Made by a program: the position numbers and the translations under genes. From NCBI GenBank assembly GCA_934590135.1, contig CAKTOT010000070.1, positions 1 through 12,190 on the forward strand: a DNA stretch of 12,190 nucleotides. Direction: 5' to 3'. Positions within the stretch are counted from its first letter, which is position 1; the number at the start of each line of letters is the position of its first letter. This document shows positions 6,702 through 12,190 of this stretch, in pieces. Below the pieces are notes generated by a model. That model worked only from the letters and a program-made list of their open reading frames with translations, was not told where the DNA came from and ran no database searches. The stretch comes from an uncultured Muribaculaceae bacterium (GTDB lineage Bacteria > Bacteroidota > Bacteroidia > Bacteroidales > Muribaculaceae).

Positions 6702-6957
6702 CAATGTCAAACAAGGGCTGACACGGTTGCACCGACAGCCGGCCCGGACGGAGCTACAACGCCGCCTACATTGACAAAGATTTTGTATATAGAGGATAAT
6801 TACGTAATCAAAGAAAAACACACACCACGGTATGGCCGCGCTCTTTTAGCGCCGGCCGCCAAAGACTTAGGGCGCGAAGTGATTCGCGCCCATTTCTTAT
6901 GCGGTACGACACCCAAAGAAATTGTCATCCCGAACAATACGTAATCGCCGACAGATA
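6702..6957 (+). other. Intergenic region with two hairpins and a doubtful open frame
   Basis: About 255 bp downstream of the putative + strand promoter. Hairpin 1 pairs 6834-6842 with 6848-6857 (9 bp, one bulged C, loop CTTTT). Hairpin 2 pairs GGGCGCGAA (6870-6878) with TTCGCGCCC (6883-6891) around GTGA, a GNRA-type tetraloop when read on the + strand. One + frame is free of stops from 6591 to 6941 and ends at TAA 6942-6944, but it has no ATG, and its first usable start (TTG 6699) lies inside the -7 box. Its last 45 codons look fairly protein-like. It could be a regulatory RNA, a gene remnant or plain spacer. I see no + strand terminator. Confidence 0.35.
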
Positions 6958-6958
6958 C

Positions 6959-7004
6959 AAAAAAAATAGAGGTCCGTGCCGCTTTAGTGGGCACAGACCT
7001 CTAT
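6959..7004 (-). terminator. Intrinsic terminator of the large T9SS protein gene
   Basis: A 15-bp stem with one G-U pair (6966-6980 with 6990-7004) and a 9-nt loop is followed on the - strand by eight T. It begins 22 nt beyond the stop of the 1011-residue gene. On the + strand there is no T-run, so it is one-directional. Confidence 0.9.
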
Positions 7005-7026
7005 GGTGATTAGGTGCAGAGGGCTA

Positions 7027-10000
7027 TTACTTGCCAACCACAACCTTTAGGGTGTCCGAACCGGCCTTTACGATATACATACCGGGGGCGAGGCGTACGG
7101 CTACGCCTTGGGGAGCATACGCGGCTATACGGCCTTGGAGGTCATAGACCACGGCATTGTCTGCGCCGTAGATGGTCAGACCGTCCGAAGTTACATTGAC
7201 TGCCGGGGCCTCACCACCGACGGCAATATCGTTGACTGCCGAGTAATACGGGGTCAAATCGGTGGGCTGAGACTCGCCGGTGCTGTATACGGCGGTGACA
7301 AAGTAACGGTGATTTATGATGCTCGTCCCCGGGATAATGAAGGACGTTGTCTCTGTATCCACCGCGGCAGCATTGACGCGGCCGATGCCGTTTTCATAGA
7401 CATTGTAACCCAGCAAGTGGCTGTTCTCAGTCTCGGCGATATTGACATTGTCAATCCACATTGCGCTGGTATACGAAATCTTGGAAATGAAATGTATGGC
7501 CACGCGCTTGGCATCGGACGGTATGCCGGTAATGCTGATGGGAACAAACGTCTCGGAATTGATAAACTGTCCGTACGTGAGGCTTGATTGCAGCTTTTGC
7601 ACCTTGTTTGTGAAAGCGGCCGAAGGATTGGCGGCGTCATAATCAGCCTCGGTAGAATAAAGTATCTCTATGGTGTAGTAGTATGACGATGTCGTGAATT
7701 TCTTTGTGGCAATAAGGAAGTTGAGATCCATTGTCGCGCCTGGTTTGCAGTCCAGTACAGGCGAAATCAGCCAGTCATCCTGCTGCTTATTTGCACCCAA
7801 TGTCAGACCGATGACATTGTCTCCGTCGCGGCCTTTAGGTACAGACGGTTTTTTGATAACCGAGAAGGCGCTGCCGGAAGCCATATAATAGTTTTCGCCG
7901 GCGGCCTGGTCAAGGTCCAGGACGGTGAAGCCGTCAAACGGACCGGTAAATCCTTCTTCTTGTCCCTCAAACGAAGTGCCTACACTGAACGGAGTGTGTC
8001 CGTCTCCGACAGCATCCCAAGTGACTTCTATCGACCCGTCGGCAAGTTGCTTGGCATCAGCGTTGGTCGGTGCGGCCTCTTCTACGAAAGCTACGGCCAC
8101 CACGGAGTTGGCGGAAATATTATTCTCGGGCTTTTCGTCGCCGTCATATACGACTTTCAACGCAAACGAATAAGCATCGGCAGCCTTAGCTTCGATAGCC
8201 GTAACAGGCATCTTCAGCTCTATGACGGACGATCCGAATGCCGGAAGGTCTACATTGGCGGGCATGGGTATGGCTATGGGATAGTCGGTCACCAATTCGA
8301 GGGAGTAATCGGCGGCACTGACATCCTTGGCACTATTATTGGACACGGTGAACGAGAGATTGATATCGTTGCCCGAGTATACCGATTCGGGGGCAACTAC
8401 GGACGAGACTTCGAGGTCTTTGTCGGCCGGGACAAATACGCGCACCTTATCGATGATGGTATTCTGGCCGTAAGCGCTCAGCGCCACAAAAGCCACACGG
8501 AAGGTTTTGCAACCCTCGGTGATAACCGAGGCGATAGGAAATTCGAATTTCTCCCAATCCTGAGTGGAAGATTTCAACGTGATCAGCGCGTCGGGGACGT
8601 CCGTCCAAGCGCCATTGTCACACGATACCTGAATCTTCACCTGATCATTGCCGTTGGTACGATAAGCGTAGAATTCGATGATGGGGCTACTGCCGGCCAC
8701 ATTTTTGATGGGAGCGGAGGCAAGGCGTGCCGAGCTTCCGCGTGTGGCGTTCCAAGAGTTGTAGAAAGCAAAGCCGCCATCTTGGTCTACAGACTCGGAG
8801 ATGAGAGGCCGTTGCGAATCGGTCTTAGCTACCGCTGTCCAATTAATCGATCCGGAGACAATCTCTGCCGTCCAAATCTTGCCGAAGGATGCGCCGGCAA
8901 AGGAGTCGGCAAACGGGAGTGTCAACGAACCTACGGCCAAAGCCTTGGTCTGTGCCTCCTCGGAGGTCATTCCGTTGAGCACTGCCGCAACGGAATACTG
9001 CAAGGACTGCAAATTATCGGAGGAATAATTGTCGGTAAATGTCGTGGCGGAGATGGCTTCGCTCAAGACGGTAGACACACCGTCTACGATACGCGTAACA
9101 CGATAAGTGAGCGATTCCGGGTCGATATACGCACCATGGATGCCGACAGACGGAGCCTTCCAAGTGAGCGTGTACGAGCCATCGCTGCCGGTCACATTAA
9201 GATCGGTGACGGCTGCAGGAGTCTCTTTGCCTACGTATGTCGATGCGGTGACGCGATCGCTGACATTGCCGTCATTCTCGACTACCACCGAGTAGGAAAC
9301 TGCGCCTTCGCCACAGTCGTTGTCTGTATACGAGACGTATTCGCCGGCACCACCGCGGCCGGTTTTGAGGGCTGTCTCACCGTCGCCGCGGAAGATGCTG
9401 TACTTGAGTGTGCCGTCAAGCGGCTGCCCGCTTATGGTGGTCGAGGGCAAAGTGAATGATACCGTCACCGAGGCCGAGCCGTCGGCTGCGGGCATCAACG
9501 TCAGGCCTTCGGCAGCCAAAGGAACATTTGAGGAGCCGACTTCGATGACCTTGGTATCATAAAGGTACATTCCGTTGGTCTCGCCGAGGAAATACAGCTT
9601 GTATTGTCCGTCGGCATCAACGTTGAATTCTACCGTCTTTTGAGCGACCGTGCTTTTGTTGGCATAAGCCAAGTTGTCATACTTGGCAAGAACCTTATAC
9701 TTGGTCAGGTCATTACCTTGTCCCAAACCGATTGTCAGAGACGTTGTTTTTCCCGAATTATAAGCTGCCGGCGACACCTCGATGCGATAGAGCGTATAGG
9801 CCTTCAGCGTCACTTCCGGCGTAACAAGATAGTCCGAATAATAAGGCTCATTTATATCGTAATTGTACATATACGGGTACTTCCCGTAGTTGTTGAAAGA
9901 CCACGCACTGTAATCTTCGCGTTCGTACCTCTCGCTGGTCTGCGTGCACTTGTCAAAGGTCGTACGATCCGTCAGGTCGAGCACTGCATCGGTGCTTTGC

Positions 10001-10062
10001 GCCGAGGCGCTGAATGACAGAGCCATAGCGGCCGAAAGCACTGTTATATATAGGCTTTTCAT
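7027..10062 (-). CDS. Multidomain choice-of-anchor J / Fn3-like protein with T9SS tail
   Basis: A 1011-residue exported protein. I chose the ATG at 10060-10062, since it gives a clean signal peptide (MKSLYITVLSAAMALSFSASA, cleavage near 22). The alternative ATG at 10104 adds 14 residues and lies inside the upstream terminator hairpin. Domains by rough position: an N-terminal beta domain (30-180); fibronectin III-like repeats at about 182-278 and 282-380; a choice-of-anchor J (MAM-like jelly-roll) domain at 382-546; a CARDB-like domain at 549-660; a second choice-of-anchor J domain with DDWLISPVL at about 676-878; another Fn3-like stretch to about 940; and a C-terminal sorting domain (945-1011) with VVYDLQGR, LAPGMYIVKAG and a basic final strand. 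This predicts secretion by T9SS and surface attachment or release. Likely roles are adhesion or glycan/protein binding; no catalytic motif is visible. A terminator lies just upstream and no TAnnTTTG box precedes it. Confidence 0.85.
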   Translation of the reverse strand: MKSLYITVLSAAMALSFSASAQSTDAVLDLTDRTTFDKCTQTSERYEREDYSAWSFNNYGKYPYMYNYDINEPYYSDYLVTPEVTLKAYTLYRIEVSPAAYNSGKTTSLTIGLGQGNDLTKYKVLAKYDNLAYANKSTVAQKTVEFNVDADGQYKLYFLGETNGMYLYDTKVIEVGSSNVPLAAEGLTLMPAADGSASVTVSFTLPSTTISGQPLDGTLKYSIFRGDGETALKTGRGGAGEYVSYTDNDCGEGAVSYSVVVENDGNVSDRVTASTYVGKETPAAVTDLNVTGSDGSYTLTWKAPSVGIHGAYIDPESLTYRVTRIVDGVSTVLSEAISATTFTDNYSSDNLQSLQYSVAAVLNGMTSEEAQTKALAVGSLTLPFADSFAGASFGKIWTAEIVSGSINWTAVAKTDSQRPLISESVDQDGGFAFYNSWNATRGSSARLASAPIKNVAGSSPIIEFYAYRTNGNDQVKIQVSCDNGAWTDVPDALITLKSSTQDWEKFEFPIASVITEGCKTFRVAFVALSAYGQNTIIDKVRVFVPADKDLEVSSVVAPESVYSGNDINLSFTVSNNSAKDVSAADYSLELVTDYPIAIPMPANVDLPAFGSSVIELKMPVTAIEAKAADAYSFALKVVYDGDEKPENNISANSVVAVAFVEEAAPTNADAKQLADGSIEVTWDAVGDGHTPFSVGTSFEGQEEGFTGPFDGFTVLDLDQAAGENYYMASGSAFSVIKKPSVPKGRDGDNVIGLTLGANKQQDDWLISPVLDCKPGATMDLNFLIATKKFTTSSYYYTIEILYSTEADYDAANPSAAFTNKVQKLQSSLTYGQFINSETFVPISITGIPSDAKRVAIHFISKISYTSAMWIDNVNIAETENSHLLGYNVYENGIGRVNAAAVDTETTSFIIPGTSIINHRYFVTAVYSTGESQPTDLTPYYSAVNDIAVGGEAPAVNVTSDGLTIYGADNAVVYDLQGRIAAYAPQGVAVRLAPGMYIVKAGSDTLKVVVGK

Positions 10063-10083
10063 TTTGTCTGTTTTTTTCTGTTC

Positions 10084-10123
10084 TAAAAAAAAGCGGGAAC
10101 GCATTTCCGGTGCAGTCCCCGCT
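10084..10123 (-). terminator. Intrinsic terminator between the FISUMP gene and the large T9SS gene
   Basis: AGCGGG (10092-10097) pairs with CCCGCT (10118-10123). Further inner pairs follow (A10099-T10116, C10100-G10115, and GCA 10101-10103 with TGC 10111-10113). Eight T follow on the - strand at 10091-10084. The next gene starts only about 22 nt later, so this may act as a partial terminator within one operon. Confidence 0.8.
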
Positions 10124-10180
10124 ATAGTTAAGCAGGACCGGTCAATCCCGCAATAGATTGTTTGGTCTCATCAGGCGTTT

Positions 10181-11533
10181 TTAGTCGTGAACGGGACGTA
10201 CTTGGATGCCGCCGGCCTTGGAGCTGAAGGTGACTTGGGGCGCATTGAGTTTATTGCCTGCGCCGCGCGAAAAGCGCAATGTCACGGCAGTGCTTGTCAT
10301 CTTGTTGCCGGATTTGTCTGTGTTCACGTTGGCGTTGCCGGTCATATAATAACCTGTCTGATAAGAGCCGCGCGGAGCGCCTTTATAGCCCTGCATACCA
10401 CAGGCGGGCAGGAAGATGCTGTTGCCGTTGGGACCGGTGACGGTGTATCCGTAGTTTTCGGCAGTCCACGTGCATTTTTCGACAAGTTCTTTGACTTCGG
10501 CCTCGGTGGGCAGACGCCAACCGTTGCCCCAAAGTGTCTTAGCCGTATCGTATTGGGTGTCTGAAATCTGGTCACCGATTTCGACGTATTGATCGGTCAG
10601 AGGATCGTACCATTTGTAGTTGTATACATGGCTGTATTGCTTCTCGGTGATTTCGCCCCAGCAGATGAAGTCACCGGTTCCGGATGCGTCTTTAGCGCCG
10701 ATGTTGAACGGTGCCCATTTTACGGACAAGCCGAGGTCTACCGGCTCGGAGGGTGCGGTATATGCGGGCAGAGTCTCGGCAGGCACGGGTCCGTATACGG
10801 GACGTATCGAGAAGCCTACATCGGGATAGTCATAACCTTCGGCCGAGCGGTTCGAGGCATCGATGTTGGCGCGGTAGTTGCGACATTCCTGTGAGATGTC
10901 GCTCTGCTCGTATTCGGTGGAGGTCCAGTAGAAGCATCCGAGCTGGTCGTGGGTGTGCTCGGAGCCTACCATATTGCCGGCAGCGGGCAGGAAGATGCTG
11001 TTGCCGTTGATACGGGAGGTGACCATGGCGCCGGTCACGCCGTTCATACCGGTCCAAGTGAAATCGCAGTTGTTGATGAGTTCGCGCCACTCGTCACGTG
11101 TAGGCATACGCCACTGGTCGCCCCACTTGACATGAGCGACGTCATAGTTCGTGCCGGTGATGGTAGCACCCAGCTTGAGGTATTCTTCCCACTGGTCGTG
11201 GTCTTCACCTTCCCAGTCGTAGTACCATTTATAGTTCTCAAGGGTGTATTCACTCTTGGGCTCGACTTCGCCGTAGGCGTAGAAGTTGCCTTCTTCCCAA
11301 GGATTGGTGGCACCTACATTGTATGAAGCCCATTTTACGGACAGGCCGAGGTCTACCATCTTTGTCTCCGGATCAATTTGGCCCTCGTTGATAAAGGAGA
11401 TTTTGGATACCTCGGACACGTTTCGCAGTTCCTCGGTTCCGTCTTTGTATTCTATTTTCATCACCTTCTGCTGGGCAGCGGCAGTGCCGATGCCGACAGC
11501 GGTGGCAAGCAGTGCGTAAAGTATCTTGTTCAT
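10181..11533 (-). CDS. Exported protein with two tandem FISUMP-type domains
   Basis: A 450-residue protein with a signal peptide (cleavage near AAA-QQ, 20-21), a short N-terminal strand motif (KIEYKDGTEELRNVSEVSKISF, in two parts at about 26-48), and two copies of the Fibrobacter succinogenes major paralogous (FISUMP) domain at about 58-248 and 263-450. Each copy begins VDLGLSVKWA and carries the WGxxWRxPT block (137-145 and 335-343), then NGNSIFLPA and a final RPV. In copy 1, NCDFTWTGMNGVTG is typical of Bacteroides members. Copy 2 has one variant form of that block (KCTWTAENYGYTVTG). Family function is unknown; surface or extracellular glycan-related roles are often suspected. There is no lipobox and no T9SS tail, so its export beyond the periplasm is unclear. 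The start is 6 nt after the upstream stop, so the two genes are surely cotranscribed. No Shine-Dalgarno sequence is seen. Confidence 0.82.
   Translation of the reverse strand: MNKILYALLATAVGIGTAAAQQKVMKIEYKDGTEELRNVSEVSKISFINEGQIDPETKMVDLGLSVKWASYNVGATNPWEEGNFYAYGEVEPKSEYTLENYKWYYDWEGEDHDQWEEYLKLGATITGTNYDVAHVKWGDQWRMPTRDEWRELINNCDFTWTGMNGVTGAMVTSRINGNSIFLPAAGNMVGSEHTHDQLGCFYWTSTEYEQSDISQECRNYRANIDASNRSAEGYDYPDVGFSIRPVYGPVPAETLPAYTAPSEPVDLGLSVKWAPFNIGAKDASGTGDFICWGEITEKQYSHVYNYKWYDPLTDQYVEIGDQISDTQYDTAKTLWGNGWRLPTEAEVKELVEKCTWTAENYGYTVTGPNGNSIFLPACGMQGYKGAPRGSYQTGYYMTGNANVNTDKSGNKMTSTAVTLRFSRGAGNKLNAPQVTFSSKAGGIQVRPVHD
10404..11357 (-). repeat. Two near-identical DNA patches within the FISUMP gene
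   Basis: A 27-nt block is identical at 10404-10430 and 10983-11009 (encoding NGNSIFLPA), 579 bp apart. A 30-nt block at 10713-10742 and 11328-11357 (encoding VDLGLSVKWA) differs at one base, 615 bp apart. The protein copies have otherwise diverged, so these patches suggest strong constraint or recent exchange between copies. Confidence 0.75.
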
Positions 11534-11539
11534 AGCGCG

Positions 11540-12001
11540 TTATAGTATGATTTTGAATGCTGTTTTGTTGATTGTGACGATGTAGACGCCCTTATTGAGT
11601 TCGGAGCGACTGACACTGAATGTCTCGGGTATTGTGGTGTTGAGCACACAACGTCCGTCAAGCGAGTAGATTGCAAGCACGCTGCCGTCCTCGGCGTTGG
11701 CGATAAGCAGCGCATCTTGCGTCACACGCAAGGTCACGGCCGATGTCTCAACGTCTTCTACGGCACCGTATTTCACGAAGTCGATAAACTGAATGTCGTC
11801 GAAATCGAAAGTTACGGGATCTTGGCCTTTGGTCGCGATTGTCGCACCGGTGGCACTATAGGTCACTTCCGGGTTGGATGTGAACAGGAACACCACAGGG
11901 TCGCCATTGGTCGGCGTAACCCTGACGGCATCAGGCTCAACCTCCGCTGCAAAACCGCAAATGCTCACCAGTATGGCCAGCAATAATGTAATTTTTCGCA
12001 T
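11540..12001 (-). CDS. Small exported protein with T9SS type A-like C-terminal domain
   Basis: A 153-residue protein. The signal peptide is MRKITLLLAILVSICGFAA with cleavage near 19. Residues about 25-75 form a short beta-rich module ending FDFDDIQFIDF, like the DG...I..I.F motif at the start of the next gene's product. Residues about 83-153 match a T9SS C-terminal domain: LAIYSLDGRCV (109-119), a G-Y motif in LNKGVYIVTIN (135-145), and a last strand AFKIIL. The sorting domain thus makes up nearly half of the protein, an unusually small cargo. No lipobox and no enzyme motif are seen. It is the first complete gene of the exported-protein cluster. I see no good -7 box in the 84 bp upstream, so transcription may start farther right. 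Confidence 0.75.
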   Translation of the reverse strand: MRKITLLLAILVSICGFAAEVEPDAVRVTPTNGDPVVFLFTSNPEVTYSATGATIATKGQDPVTFDFDDIQFIDFVKYGAVEDVETSAVTLRVTQDALLIANAEDGSVLAIYSLDGRCVLNTTIPETFSVSRSELNKGVYIVTINKTAFKIIL

Positions 12002-12085
12002 AAGCAGTGTGTTTGATTGGTTTATAATTATTTTTGTGATTGTCCGAATGTATCTCGTATACCGGATATATGTCCACAGTATATT

Positions 12086-12190
12086 CTAATGGTAGTGACA
12101 GACGTATACCACCATCGCATCAGCTATGACGGTGTCGCACGTGATGATGATGTCGTCGAAAGGCATTATCGTGTAGGATATATAATAATG
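12086..12190 (-). CDS. Possible C-terminal fragment of another gene
   Basis: A frame is open from the window edge for 34 codons to TAG at 12088-12086, ending in MPFDDIIITCDTVIADAMVV and a short tail with CHYH. The spacing to the next start (84 nt) suits an operon. A frame of this length is expected often by chance, so support is weak. No family is recognised. Confidence 0.3.
   Translation of the reverse strand, partial: HYYISYTIMPFDDIIITCDTVIADAMVVYVCHYH

Noticed and set aside
6800..6994. Open frame of 64 codons on the - strand
   Set aside because: Its start would lie within the terminator of the T9SS protein gene and its product has no recognisable feature.
7960..9459. Long + strand open frame of 499 codons
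   Set aside because: It lies wholly antisense to the T9SS protein gene, whose domains and signal peptide are convincing, and its product is a G/R/Y/I-rich shadow with no recognisable domain.
10063..10104. Upstream ATG extending the large T9SS protein by 14 residues
   Set aside because: It lies inside the terminator hairpin of the preceding gene and would put a charged stretch before an otherwise normal signal peptide.

Overview
The window looks like chromosomal DNA from Bacteroidota, order Bacteroidales; a Muribaculaceae-like gut genome is my best guess. The reasons are several Bacteroidota-type promoters (TTG or TTTG about 20 nt before TAnnTTTG), genes without Shine-Dalgarno sequences, lipoproteins with an acidic stretch after the lipobox cysteine, a DUF4465 lipoprotein, a FISUMP-type protein, and two proteins ending in type IX secretion (T9SS) sorting domains. 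The genus is inference. I see no insertion sequence, integrase, CRISPR array or rRNA.

Left part, 1-981: a single tRNA-Gln(UUG) with its own promoter and terminator. It is followed by a second free-standing unit on the + strand, made of a consensus promoter, about 170 nt with two strong hairpins, and a clean intrinsic terminator with no credible protein gene. This is a good small-RNA candidate. Between it and the end of the next gene lies a degenerate repeat tract built from about 9-bp units (TATGAGAAT-like), with a 54-bp higher-order copy.

Middle, 982-5662, all on the - strand: a likely operon read right to left. It holds a small TPR-like lipoprotein, a SUI1/YciH (eIF1-like) protein that overlaps it by 8 nt, and, after a 128-bp gap, a large AddA/RecB-type UvrD helicase fused to a RecB-family nuclease. 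The AddB-type partner usual in such systems is not in the window.

Centre right, 5697-7004: a DUF4465 surface lipoprotein with its own terminator and a -7 promoter box lying inside a perfect 16-bp palindrome. To its right is about 330 bp of intergenic DNA that carries a second palindrome inside a putative divergent + strand promoter, two stable hairpins, and an open frame of doubtful status.

Right part, 7027-12190, all on the - strand: a cluster of exported proteins read right to left. These are a small protein that is half T9SS C-terminal domain, a protein with two tandem FISUMP domains 6 nt downstream, an intrinsic terminator, and a 1011-residue multidomain protein (fibronectin III-like, choice-of-anchor J and CARDB-like modules plus a T9SS tail). 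The last gene begins about 22 nt after the terminator U-tract with no promoter of its own, so it may depend on readthrough. The extreme right edge may hold the last 34 codons of a further - strand gene.
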